A stretch of DNA of 64,000 bases from Micromonospora costi (GTDB taxonomy: Bacteria; Actinomycetota; Actinomycetes; Mycobacteriales; Micromonosporaceae), in the NCBI RefSeq assembly GCF_003626655.1, contig NZ_RBAN01000002.1, forward strand, positions 930,001 to 994,000. Reading direction: 5' to 3'. Under the pieces are notes generated by a model. The model worked only from the letters and a program-made list of their open reading frames with translations. It made no database searches and was not told the origin of the DNA. Positions within the stretch are counted from its first letter, which is position 1. Every line of letters begins with the position of its first letter. Below are positions 7,611 to 14,770 of this stretch, piece by piece. Position numbers and translations under genes: made by a program.

Positions 7611-8176
7611 CGGCCCCGGCCCTCCGGGCGGCCTCCCCGAAGCAGCGCCGCTCCCCTGCCGCCGCCCCGACCCGGAACCGGGAGGAGGACGAGCTGTTGG
7701 GCAAGGCATTCGACCTGGCGCAGCGGCTCGGCATCCTCGCCTACCACCCGCTGCCGGCGCAGATCCGGCCCGGCCGGTACGTCACCGCCGCGCAGGGCAG
7801 CGGCGCGAAGGGGTTCCTCGACTCCGTGTTCGCCGGCCCCGGGGGTCAGCTGTTCCGCGAGTTCAAGGCCACCGACGGGGTTGTCAGCGTCGAGCAGCAG
7901 CGGTGGATGGACATGCTCGCGGCCGGTGGCGCCGACGTGGCCGTGTGGCGGCCGGTCGACCTGCTGTCCGGGCGGATCAGTGCCGAGCTGAACGGCATCC
8001 GCCGGCCGCGCAAGCCGGTCGGGGACGTGGACGCGTTCCGGGCCGCGTTGGAGCAGATCCGCGACGCAAGCCCTGACGCGGTGTCCACGTCGGCGCTGCT
8101 GGCCACGGTGCAGCAGCTCGCCGCCGACGTCCTCGCCGGCCGGTACCACGACCTGACGGGGATGGCCCGTGGCTGA
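7607..8176 (+). CDS. VRR-NUC-type nuclease (189 aa)
   Basis: GTG start overlapping the previous stop. After a disordered basic N-terminus the chain has the VRR-NUC signature order: a Gly-rich turn, FREFKATDG, then SVEQQRWMDML and GADVAVWRPVD. E and K of EFK and the Q of the helix are the expected PD-(D/E)xK active-site residues, acting on branched or structured DNA. VRR-NUC proteins are common in phage recombination/replication operons. It overlaps the next gene by 8 bases. Confidence 0.8.
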   Translation: MTAPALRAASPKQRRSPAAAPTRNREEDELLGKAFDLAQRLGILAYHPLPAQIRPGRYVTAAQGSGAKGFLDSVFAGPGGQLFREFKATDGVVSVEQQRWMDMLAAGGADVAVWRPVDLLSGRISAELNGIRRPRKPVGDVDAFRAALEQIRDASPDAVSTSALLATVQQLAADVLAGRYHDLTGMARG

Positions 8177-10193
8177 GAACACCGGGATCTCGTGGGCGGA
8201 CCACACATTCAACCCGTGGTGGGGGTGCTCGAAAGTCAGCCCCGCGTGCCGGTTCTGCCTGGACCCGGCGACCCGGGTCCTGTACGCCGACATGACCTGG
8301 CGACCGATTGGGGACGTGAAGGTCGGCGACGTGCTCGTCGGGTTCACCGAGACGCCCGCGTTGGGCGTCAACCGGGTGATCGAGCCCGCCGTGGTCGAGG
8401 CCGTGTGGCGTACCGAGCAGCCCACCGTCGAGCTGACCGTGGGCGACCGCGTGATCGTTGCGAGCGCCGAGCATCGGTGGCTGACCGACCAGGCCCGCCC
8501 GACCTGGAAGACCACCGAGGAGCTGACCCTCGGGATGCCGCTGAAGACGCTCGGCTGGGGCGTGGAAGGTCCCGACCTGTCCAGCGAGGACTACCGGGCG
8601 GGCTACATCGCAGGGGTCACCACGGGCGACGGCACCATGCGCTGGGACGCCACCTGGGACCTGCCAGCGCGTGACCACCCGCAGGTCTACTGGCGGGTCG
8701 CGGTGAACGCCGACGACCGCGCCATCCTCGACCGGCTCGTGGACTACCTCGCGGGGTTCGGAGTCGAGGTCGAGGTCCGCGACTTCAACGGCGGCCCGTG
8801 CGCCAAGCCGGTGCTGAAGGTCGAGACGCGTAGCCGCCCGAAGCTGGCGCGCATCGCGGAACTGCTGGCCGAGCGGTCCGCGCCGGACTGGCAGGCCGGA
8901 TGGCTCGCCGGCATGTTCGACACCGACGGCTCCTACAGCCGGGCCGACAAGTACACGCTCCTGCGGATCGCGCAGAAGAAGGACAACGGGGCCCTGGCCG
9001 CCGTCGAGCGGTACGCCGCGAACCTCGGCTACGCGATGAAGCGCGAGAACCACAAGGGCTGCCCCACTGCCCGCCTGCACGGCCGTGTGGACACGCAGGT
9101 CGCGTTCCTGTCCCGGATCGCACCGGCGCTCACCCGCAAGTGCGAGGGGTTCTACGGCCGGCGGCTGTTCGGCCAGTCCGTGGAGGTGAACGGCATCCGC
9201 CGTGGCCCTGTGCGCGAGCTGGTCGACATCCAGACCAGCACGCGGACGTTTATCGCCGAGGGCGTGGCCACCCACAACTGCTACGCCAGCGCCACCGACA
9301 AGCGCTGGGGTGGCGAGCACTGGGGCCGCAAGGCCCGCCGCCGCATGATGTCGGAGAAGTACTGGCAGACGCCGCGCCGGTGGAACCGGGAGGCCCTGGC
9401 CACCGGTAAGCCGCTGTTCATCTTCGCCGCGTCGATGGCCGACGTGTTCGAGGACCACCCCGACGTGGTCGACGCCCGCCGCCGGCTGTGGAACCTGATC
9501 GAGCAGACCCCCGCCCTGGTGTGGATGCTCCTGACGAAGCGGCCGGAGAACGTCGCCGCCATGGTGCCGTGGGGTCGCTCGTGGCCGTCCAACGTGTGGC
9601 TCGGGGTGAGCGCCGAGAACCAGCGGTTCGCCGAGCAGCGCATCCCGATCCTGTCCGAGCTGCCGGCTGCCGTGCGGTTCGTGTCCGCCGCGCCGCTGCT
9701 CGGCCCGGTCGACCTGACCTGCTCCGCATGTCGCGGTCGGGGTGGGTGGACGGGTCACACCAATCTACGCGGGGAACAGGACGCGGACTGCGGACTGTGT
9801 GAGGGCCGAGGCGTGTGGCCGGTCCAGTGGGTCATCACCGAGGGCGAGTCTGGGCCGAAGGCGCGGCCGTCGCACCCGGACTGGTTCCGGTCGTTGCGTG
9901 ACCAGTGCCAGGCCGCCGGGGTGGCGTTCCACCACAAGCAGAACGGCGAGTTCACCCCGTACGGGCCGAAGGTCCGCGACGACTCCTACCCGGGTGGGTG
10001 GGCGCCGGACTGGGACCGAGAGCCCGACGCCTGGGTGAACCGGGAGACCGGCAAGTCCGTCCGCACCGAGGCTGAGGTGCCGGTGACCGGGGCGTGGCAG
10101 GCGGTGTGGAAGGTCGGCCTGAAGCAGGCCGGCCGGCTGCTCGACGGCGAACTGCACGACGCCCGCCCGGAGCCGGTGGGGGTGCTGTCGTGA
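8169..10193 (+). CDS. DUF5131 (Gp37/Gp68) phage protein interrupted by an intein (674 aa)
   Basis: Extein N-terminus (residues 1-29) ends GCSKVSPACRF and resumes after the intein with CYASATDKRWGG; joined, they give the hallmark GC.K.SP.C..CYA motif of the DUF5131 (phage Gp37/Gp68) family, whose Cys cluster resembles an Fe-S binding loop. The mature extein would be about 333 aa. A CxxCxGxG pair typical of DnaJ zinc domains (C518, C521, C541, C544) is inserted near LLGPVDL. ATG overlaps the VRR-NUC gene. The biochemical role of DUF5131 is not established. Confidence 0.85.
   Translation: MAENTGISWADHTFNPWWGCSKVSPACRFCLDPATRVLYADMTWRPIGDVKVGDVLVGFTETPALGVNRVIEPAVVEAVWRTEQPTVELTVGDRVIVASAEHRWLTDQARPTWKTTEELTLGMPLKTLGWGVEGPDLSSEDYRAGYIAGVTTGDGTMRWDATWDLPARDHPQVYWRVAVNADDRAILDRLVDYLAGFGVEVEVRDFNGGPCAKPVLKVETRSRPKLARIAELLAERSAPDWQAGWLAGMFDTDGSYSRADKYTLLRIAQKKDNGALAAVERYAANLGYAMKRENHKGCPTARLHGRVDTQVAFLSRIAPALTRKCEGFYGRRLFGQSVEVNGIRRGPVRELVDIQTSTRTFIAEGVATHNCYASATDKRWGGEHWGRKARRRMMSEKYWQTPRRWNREALATGKPLFIFAASMADVFEDHPDVVDARRRLWNLIEQTPALVWMLLTKRPENVAAMVPWGRSWPSNVWLGVSAENQRFAEQRIPILSELPAAVRFVSAAPLLGPVDLTCSACRGRGGWTGHTNLRGEQDADCGLCEGRGVWPVQWVITEGESGPKARPSHPDWFRSLRDQCQAAGVAFHHKQNGEFTPYGPKVRDDSYPGGWAPDWDREPDAWVNRETGKSVRTEAEVPVTGAWQAVWKVGLKQAGRLLDGELHDARPEPVGVLS
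8256..9278 (+). other. intein with LAGLIDADG homing endonuclease (341 aa)
   Basis: Begins at Cys30 of the host protein (CLDPATRVLYAD, the block A splice site) and ends VATHN before Cys371. The terminal His-Asn and the following +1 Cys are the classical splicing residues. A block B-like SAEHRW lies near residue 100. Two LAGLIDADG-like helices, YIAGVTTGDG (about residue 146) and WLAGMFDTDG (about 245), mark an embedded homing endonuclease domain. The insertion splits the conserved Cys motif of DUF5131, so splicing is needed for host function. Frame and boundaries are exact (1,023 nt). Confidence 0.9.
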
Positions 10194-10399
10194 TCGCCGG
10201 CACCACCTACCTGCTGCGCGGGGAGCCCGTCACCGTCCTGGTGGCGTGGCGGCCACAGCGCCGCGCCGAACGCCTCGACAACGGCCCGCACCTGCACCTG
10301 CGGGCGACCGCCCCGCAGAACGTGATGATCCGCCGGGCCGACGGGTCGACCGAGGTGCGCCCGTTCCGTGGGCTGCGCCGGCCGAAGGCGAGGCACTGA
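10190..10399 (+). CDS. small hypothetical protein (69 aa)
   Basis: GTG overlapping the DUF5131 stop. The product looks like a small beta-barrel-type protein (TTYLLRGEPVTVLVAW start, basic end) but no family is recognised. Its stop overlaps the next ATG, so it belongs to the same coupled run. Confidence 0.6.
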   Translation: MIAGTTYLLRGEPVTVLVAWRPQRRAERLDNGPHLHLRATAPQNVMIRRADGSTEVRPFRGLRRPKARH

Positions 10400-10563
10400 T
10401 GGCCCGCCCCCGTCTCGCCCGGATCACCTGCCCCGGCTGCCAGAGGTGGCCCGTCTCAGTCGGCCGTGCTGGGCAGCGGATCTACCCCCACAAGGACCCG
10501 CAGACCGGTGAGCAGTGCACCAACTCTGGCCAGGAATTCGACCTGTACGGAGCCGGCCAGTGA
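10399..10563 (+). CDS. small zinc-knuckle-like protein (54 aa)
   Basis: ATG in a TGATG overlap. ITCPGCQRWP near the start and a later Cys (EQCTNSGQ) suggest a minimal zinc-binding fold. No function assigned. Confidence 0.55.
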   Translation: MARPRLARITCPGCQRWPVSVGRAGQRIYPHKDPQTGEQCTNSGQEFDLYGAGQ

Positions 10564-10748
10564 CTCACCACGGACCCCTCCACATCCGGCCGGTCATCGA
10601 CCTCGACCTTGGCCGCGCCCACCAGTACGGCTACCGGCGCCCCCGCACCAACCCGATCCGCATCGGCGGAGAGCAGCCCGATCTGCCCGCCGACCAGACC
10701 CGCAACCCAGCAGAGGAGCCGACATGCGGCGATCGACCCACGGACTGA
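10560..10748 (+). CDS. small hypothetical protein (62 aa)
   Basis: GTG in a GTGA overlap with the gene before. Arg/Pro-rich, His at the start (VTHHGPLH). It overlaps the 5' end of the WhiB gene by 25 bases in another frame, so either may be translated by re-initiation. No function assigned. Confidence 0.45.
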   Translation: MTHHGPLHIRPVIDLDLGRAHQYGYRRPRTNPIRIGGEQPDLPADQTRNPAEEPTCGDRPTD

Positions 10749-11038
10749 GCGCCAACGCCACGTCCGCCGACCTCGGAGCCATCGACTGGCGGCACCACGC
10801 CGCCTGCCGCGACGAGGACCCCGAACTGTTCTTCCCCATCGGCACCAGCGGGCCGTGCCTGTTGCAGGTCGAGCAGGCCAAGGCCGTCTGCCGCCGCTGC
10901 ACGGTCACCGACCAGTGCCTCTCCTGGGCCATCGCATCGGGCCAGGACGCGGGGGTGTGGGGCGGCATGTCCGAGGAGGAACGCCGCGCCCTGAAGCGCC
11001 GTGGTGGCCTCCGCGTCCTCCGCGCCCACAACGCATAA
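10724..11038 (+). CDS. WhiB-family [4Fe-4S] transcription regulator (104 aa)
   Basis: All WhiB hallmarks are present: Cys28 (AACRD), Cys56 and Cys59 (CRRC), Cys65 (DQC) to ligate a [4Fe-4S] cluster, and the GVWGG turn at 77-81 followed by a basic C-terminal DNA-binding tail (RRALKRRGG). Start ATG chosen for its AGAGGAG Shine-Dalgarno. WhiB proteins partner with the primary sigma factor; phage copies such as WhiBTM4 of a mycobacteriophage repress a host WhiB gene and affect superinfection. A role in redirecting host transcription or lysogeny is inferred. Confidence 0.92.
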   Translation: MRRSTHGLSANATSADLGAIDWRHHAACRDEDPELFFPIGTSGPCLLQVEQAKAVCRRCTVTDQCLSWAIASGQDAGVWGGMSEEERRALKRRGGLRVLRAHNA

Positions 11039-11056
11039 CCAACTAAGGAGATCAAC

Positions 11057-11554
11057 ATGGCGGGAGACACCACCATCACCGTCGTCGGCAACCTGACCGA
11101 CGACCCCGAGCTGCGCTTCACCCCCGCAGGCAAGCCGGTCGCCAAGTGGCGGATCGCCTCCACCCCCCGGTTCATGGACCGGGCGTCCGGTGAGTGGAAG
11201 GACGGCGAACCGCTGTTCCTCGCCTGCACCTACTGGGGGCAGTCGGCCGAGAACGTCGCCGAGTCGTTGCAGCGCGGACACCGCGTCATCGTGCAGGGCC
11301 GGCTGCGGCAGCGCTCGTACGAGACCCGCGAGGGCGAGAAGCGCACCGTCATCGAGCTGGAAGTGGACGAGATCGGCCCGTCGCTGCGCTACGCCACGGC
11401 GAAGGTCCAGAAGATGTCCCGCGCCAGCAGCGGCGCCGGGGGCGGGGTGCCGCGCGGCGGCGCGGACGACGACCCCTGGGCGACGTCGGCGAGCCCGGCA
11501 CACGGCCGCTCCGGCACCAGCGGCAGCGGCTTCGACGAGGAACCCCCGTTCTGA
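11057..11554 (+). CDS. ssb: single-stranded DNA-binding protein (165 aa)
   Basis: OB-fold [23 protein letters not shown] opening, the [18 protein letters not shown] helix and [18 protein letters not shown] are the standard SSB landmarks in residues 1-115. A Gly/Ser-rich linker leads to the acidic tip DEEPPF, the conserved C-terminal tail that docks replication and repair partners. ATG behind AAGGAGAT. Length matches bacterial SSB. Works with the loader, helicase and clamp-like protein of the same region. Confidence 0.95.
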   Translation: MAGDTTITVVGNLTDDPELRFTPAGKPVAKWRIASTPRFMDRASGEWKDGEPLFLACTYWGQSAENVAESLQRGHRVIVQGRLRQRSYETREGEKRTVIELEVDEIGPSLRYATAKVQKMSRASSGAGGGVPRGGADDDPWATSASPAHGRSGTSGSGFDEEPPF

Positions 11555-11769
11555 TGGCCGCCCGCCAGCTCACCCTCCTCACCGCCTACCTCGGCGCCGT
11601 CATCGCCATGACCATCACCTTCGCGGTCCAGAAGGTCATCGGCGTCGTCGCCTGGTCCTGGTGGTTGGTGCTGTCCCCCTTGCTGATCGCCGTGGGCGCG
11701 TTCGCCGTCCGGTTGGCGGTCGTGTTCTTCACCGAGTTCGCCAAGGCTTGGAAGGAGCCCGCGACGTGA
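11554..11769 (+). CDS. two-helix membrane protein (71 aa)
   Basis: ATG overlaps the SSB stop. Two hydrophobic helices (about residues 6-28 and 34-58) and a short basic C-terminus. No recognised family. Its position between SSB and the clamp-like gene is odd for a membrane protein; the overlap with both neighbours shows it is translated with them. Confidence 0.6.
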   Translation: MAARQLTLLTAYLGAVIAMTITFAVQKVIGVVAWSWWLVLSPLLIAVGAFAVRLAVVFFTEFAKAWKEPAT

Positions 11770-12440
11770 CCCTGTTCATCCCCACTGGCGAGTTCACCGG
11801 CCTGCTCGAAGACGTGATGGGCTTCGCCTGCCCCGACCCGGAGTTGCCCCGCATCCACGCGGTGCGGATCGAGTTCGACGGCGAGGCCGTGCACGCCATG
11901 GCCACCGACGACGTGCACGCGGGCGTGTCGACCTGGCACCCGGACGACCTGCCCGAGGGCGCCGGCAGCCAGGAGGGCCTGTTCGCCCGCCGGGGCGGCG
12001 GGGACGACCCGTGGCACATCGTCATCTCCCTCACCGACGCCGCCGACCTGGTGAAGAAGGTGAAGCTGAAGGAGAAGGACCGGTGGGTGCCCCTCGGCCT
12101 CGACTTCATCGAGGGCGTGACGGACGTGCACCGGTTGCGGGTGGCCCGCAACACCGACTGCGGCTACCCCGGCCTGGCGGTCACCGTCCTCGACCGGGAC
12201 GTGGAGTTCCCGAGCATCCGCGGCAGCCTCGACCCCAACACCGTCGGCCGGCCCGTGTCGGAGATGGAGTTCAACCCGATCCTGCTGGGTCACTTCGGCG
12301 CGGTGCGGATGCGCGGCGACTCGATGCGGATCGCGTTCACCGGCGAGGAGTCGATGGCCGTCGTGACGATCGGCGACCGCTTCGTGGGCGGTATCCGCCC
12401 CGTTCGGCGCACCTCCCGCCGGCTCAGCTCCGTCGCCTGA
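11766..12440 (+). CDS. short sliding-clamp-like (DnaN-type) protein (224 aa)
   Basis: The chain shows repeated beta-clamp features: AVRIEFDGEAVHAMATDD at the start, LRVARNTD and VEFPSIRG in the middle, then NPILLGHFGAVRMRGDSMRI and a final VGGIRPVR that recalls the NPKYL helix and the C-terminal MPVR of DnaN. It is about two clamp domains long, not three, so a ring would need a trimer, as PCNA and phage T4 gp45 use. Role as processivity factor is inferred from these motifs and from the replication context. GTG in a GTGA overlap. Confidence 0.55.
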   Translation: MTLFIPTGEFTGLLEDVMGFACPDPELPRIHAVRIEFDGEAVHAMATDDVHAGVSTWHPDDLPEGAGSQEGLFARRGGGDDPWHIVISLTDAADLVKKVKLKEKDRWVPLGLDFIEGVTDVHRLRVARNTDCGYPGLAVTVLDRDVEFPSIRGSLDPNTVGRPVSEMEFNPILLGHFGAVRMRGDSMRIAFTGEESMAVVTIGDRFVGGIRPVRRTSRRLSSVA

Positions 12441-12454
12441 CCAGACAGCTACGC

Positions 12455-12490
12455 GGGGGCGGCCGAAGCCACCCGAAGCCGGCCGCCCCC
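12455..12490 (+). terminator. strong GC hairpin after clamp-like gene
   Basis: Perfect 10-bp stem GGGGGCGGCC (12455-12464) / GGCCGCCCCC (12481-12490) with a 16-nt loop, between the clamp-like gene and the membrane gene at 12525. No T-run follows, so termination is likely but not certain. Confidence 0.5.
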
Positions 12491-12524
12491 ACCCCCGCAA
12501 CCCAACCACGAACAGGAGCACCAC

Positions 12525-13031
12525 ATGGGAAGTTTCGAGCGCACCCGGCAGGCGCGGCGCGAGGTCGCCGACGGTGCCGCGGTCGGCATGTCCGCCGGCT
12601 GGCGGATCGGCATCGCGGTCCTCGTCGTCCTCGCCGTCGGTGCCGCGATCGCCATCGGCAGCTGGTACTTCAGGGTCGCCACCTCCGGCGTGAAGGGCGC
12701 CGGTGACGCGACCCGCATCACCAACGACGGCCAGAACCGGGTCAACGCCCAGGAGTGGTTCGCCGGCATGTACCAGGAGATCCGCTCGACGGACCGGCGG
12801 ATCGACGAGGCGTACGCCGAGGTGTCGCGCAAGCCCACCGAGATCAACCAGGAGAACTACCGCGGCCTGGTGAACCGGTGCATCGACATGGTCGGCGACT
12901 ACAACGCCGAGGCGCAGAAGGTGTCCCGCGGCCAGTGGCGCGACCCGAGCCTGCCGGCGCAGATCGACGACACCGACCCCACCACCGACTGCCGGGCCGC
13001 GCACTCGCCGGACCCGGCCACAACCCGCTGA
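12525..13031 (+). CDS. single-pass membrane protein with extracytoplasmic domain (168 aa)
   Basis: ATG with an ACAGGAG Shine-Dalgarno. A basic N-terminal 23 residues precede one membrane helix (about 26-48), then a helical, charged domain of about 110 residues that should face outside. The tail carries two Cys (NRCIDM, DCRAAH). It forms a pair with the secreted protein at 13052. Such pairs in phages are sometimes exclusion factors, but there is no motif here to prove it. Confidence 0.7.
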   Translation: MGSFERTRQARREVADGAAVGMSAGWRIGIAVLVVLAVGAAIAIGSWYFRVATSGVKGAGDATRITNDGQNRVNAQEWFAGMYQEIRSTDRRIDEAYAEVSRKPTEINQENYRGLVNRCIDMVGDYNAEAQKVSRGQWRDPSLPAQIDDTDPTTDCRAAHSPDPATTR

Positions 13032-13051
13032 CCCGAGAGGACTACCTACCC

Positions 13052-13600
13052 GTGAAGAAAACCCGCGCCCGCAACCTCGTCGTCCTGGCCGCGCTGATCG
13101 GCGTCGCGTTCGCCGCCGGTGGCGCGTCGTGCACCTCGTCCACGCCCGACAGCATCCCGCAGAACGACAAGCAGGCCAACGCCAACTACGAGGCGCAGAA
13201 GAAGAACGACCCGTTGCCGAACCTGAACGACTCGTTGGAGCGGGCCAACGTCATCGAGCACCTGAAGCGCAACAACCAGCCCGACCGGGTGCGCTACATC
13301 TACCTGCTCGCTGACACCGGAGGCGTCTACGCCTACTACGTGATCAAGGGCAAGGTCACGTCCACCGCCGCGCAGCTCACCCCGACGGACAACGTCGTGG
13401 ACGTCTGCTCGAAGGGCACCGACTACTGCCCGGAGGTGGTGCAGGGCCCCACCGACGACGGCTCGTACGGCGGCGACGAGGGCGGCATCTACTTCTTCAC
13501 CAGCACCGGTGTGGAGGTCCAGTGGAACGGCCGGTGGCTCCTCACCGACGCCCCCATGGAGATCAAGACGCCGACGCTGACCCTCACCGAGAGGAAGTAG
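13052..13600 (+). CDS. secreted or lipoprotein-like protein (182 aa)
   Basis: GTG with CCGAGAGGAC upstream. N-terminus VKKTRAR followed by a hydrophobic core and GGASC at 23-27: a signal peptide with a weak lipobox (Cys27, but Gly instead of Leu at -3). The mature part has a Cys pair (VDVCSKG, DYCPEV) that may be a disulfide and a YIYLLADTGGVYAYYVIKG beta segment. It follows the membrane gene at 12525 by 20 bases, so the two probably act together at the cell surface. Confidence 0.7.
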   Translation: MKKTRARNLVVLAALIGVAFAAGGASCTSSTPDSIPQNDKQANANYEAQKKNDPLPNLNDSLERANVIEHLKRNNQPDRVRYIYLLADTGGVYAYYVIKGKVTSTAAQLTPTDNVVDVCSKGTDYCPEVVQGPTDDGSYGGDEGGIYFFTSTGVEVQWNGRWLLTDAPMEIKTPTLTLTERK

Positions 13601-13666
13601 CTCGCGGCCTGGCGCGGCTCGTCGAGGGGGCGGGCCGCGCCGCCGGCCGGCAGGACCAGGAGGGGG

Positions 13667-13894
13667 GTGACGGCGGTGAGCCGTCCGTTGATGGTGATCG
13701 AGCGGCGGCCGGTGCCGGGGTTCGTTCGCCGGTCGCCGCCGTCTCAGGGCTGCGGGGCCGGTGTGGTGCCGTGCGGGCGGCCGGCGCGGCTGTACGCGTG
13801 CGGGTGGCGGTGCGTCGAGCATCCGCCGGTGGGCCGGGCGGGCGGCATGAAGCCCGCGGCCGAGGTGGCGGCGGGCTCAGGCGGTGCGGGGTGA
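13667..13894 (+). CDS. small hypothetical protein with Cys/His cluster (75 aa)
   Basis: GTG start behind AGGAGGGG. Residues around CGWRCVEHPP, preceded by GCGAGVVPCG, look like the small Cys/His proteins common in actinophages. The C-terminus is Gly/Ala-rich. A second GTG at 13676 could be the start. Its 3' end is 6 bases from the convergent gene at 13900. Confidence 0.5.
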   Translation: MTAVSRPLMVIERRPVPGFVRRSPPSQGCGAGVVPCGRPARLYACGWRCVEHPPVGRAGGMKPAAEVAAGSGGAG

Positions 13895-13899
13895 GGCGG

Positions 13900-14088
13900 C
13901 TACAGGTCGGTCGGGTCGCCGAGGGCTTCGCGGGCGCGGCGGTACCAGTCCAGTTCCACCACCACGAGGCTGTCGGTGCTGTGCCTGCCGACGAGCTTGT
14001 GCGAGTCAAGCGGCCCGGAGGCAGCCTGCTTCGCCCACTCGCCGATCTCCTTGCGGACGGTCTCGACGCTGACCCGTTCCACCTTCAT
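13900..14088 (-). CDS. small Phd/YefM-like antitoxin-type protein (62 aa)
   Basis: Start MKVERVSVETVRKE at 14088: TACGAT (14095-14100 on the plus strand as its complement) sits 6 bases upstream, suggesting a leaderless mRNA. The pattern of a short beta strand, a helix (TVRKEIGEWAK), then GRHSTDSLVVVELDWYRRARE matches the Phd/YefM antitoxin fold, where the last part is the V.L..Y strand-helix. No toxin gene is adjacent, so it may be an orphan regulator. It faces the HTH-HNH operon across the repeated operator at 14162. Confidence 0.6.
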   Translation of the reverse strand: MKVERVSVETVRKEIGEWAKQAASGPLDSHKLVGRHSTDSLVVVELDWYRRAREALGDPTDL

Positions 14089-14161
14089 GCCGAGATCGTA
14101 TCCGCCTTCCTGCGGATCTCCTGCGGTAGTCCTCCGCCGATCGCCCATAACCGCCCAAACT

Positions 14162-14205
14162 CCTTAGGTTGTTCTCTGGAAAGTCCTAAGGAAAGAGGTT
14201 AGGGT
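14162..14205 (+). promoter_or_regulatory. second copy of the TCCTNAGG operator/promoter
   Basis: CCTTAGG (14162-14168), then GAAAGTCCTAAGGAA (14179-14193) and TAGGGT (14200-14205). Aligned with 3410-3436, GAAAGTCCTNAGGAA and the -10 hexamer match at the same 21-base spacing; the outer box lies about one helical turn closer. It precedes the replication operon at 14294 and lies in the divergent gap with the antitoxin-like gene. Confidence 0.7.
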
Positions 14206-14293
14206 CAGGACGTGGCCAGGTCAATCTGGCCGCACAAACCGGCAGCTCACCTGCCCTGCACAACCCCCCAGCACCACCAGAACGGAGCACCAC

Positions 14294-14770
14294 GTGACAC
14301 GCAGCAACGAGCACTACGACAGCGTTCGCAGTGCCGTGTCGTGTTCGCAGCTTCCCCCACCGGCGCGGCTTCTGATCCACGCCCTGTGCTTCGAGTACCA
14401 GGACAAGCGCCCGGACCACCCGTCCAACTTCAGGGCCACCATCGGCACCCTGCAACGCGTCACCGGCATGGCCCGCTCCACCGTGGCCGAATACGTCGTC
14501 GCACTGGAAGAGGCCGGCTGGCTTGACCGCACCGTCCGGCCCTGGGACGTGACGATCGGCCTGCCCACCTGCCGGCTCCGCGACTCGATTCCCGACGAGG
14601 TGCGGCAACAACTGATCATCAGGGACGGCTACATCCGTCGCGCCTGCGGCGCCACCACTGACCTCACCGTTGACCACGTCCACCCCTGGTCGAAGGGCGG
14701 AACCGACGACCTCGACAACCTGCAACTCCTTTGCCGGCCCTGCAACAGCCGGAAGGGGGCGCGGGACTGA
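14294..14770 (+). CDS. HTH-HNH protein (158 aa)
   Basis: N-terminal about 95 residues form a winged helix (SNFRATIGTLQRVTGMARSTVAEYV, LEEAGWL), like the replication-initiator or regulator HTH of phage replication operons. The C-terminal about 55 residues are an HNH nuclease: VDHVHPWSKGGTDDLDNL, then LLCRPCN..K. The first zinc Cys pair is incomplete (RRACG, one Cys), so the metal site may be altered. GTG start. First gene of the operon running to DnaB; possible roles are origin recognition or nicking. Confidence 0.75.
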   Translation: MTRSNEHYDSVRSAVSCSQLPPPARLLIHALCFEYQDKRPDHPSNFRATIGTLQRVTGMARSTVAEYVVALEEAGWLDRTVRPWDVTIGLPTCRLRDSIPDEVRQQLIIRDGYIRRACGATTDLTVDHVHPWSKGGTDDLDNLQLLCRPCNSRKGARD

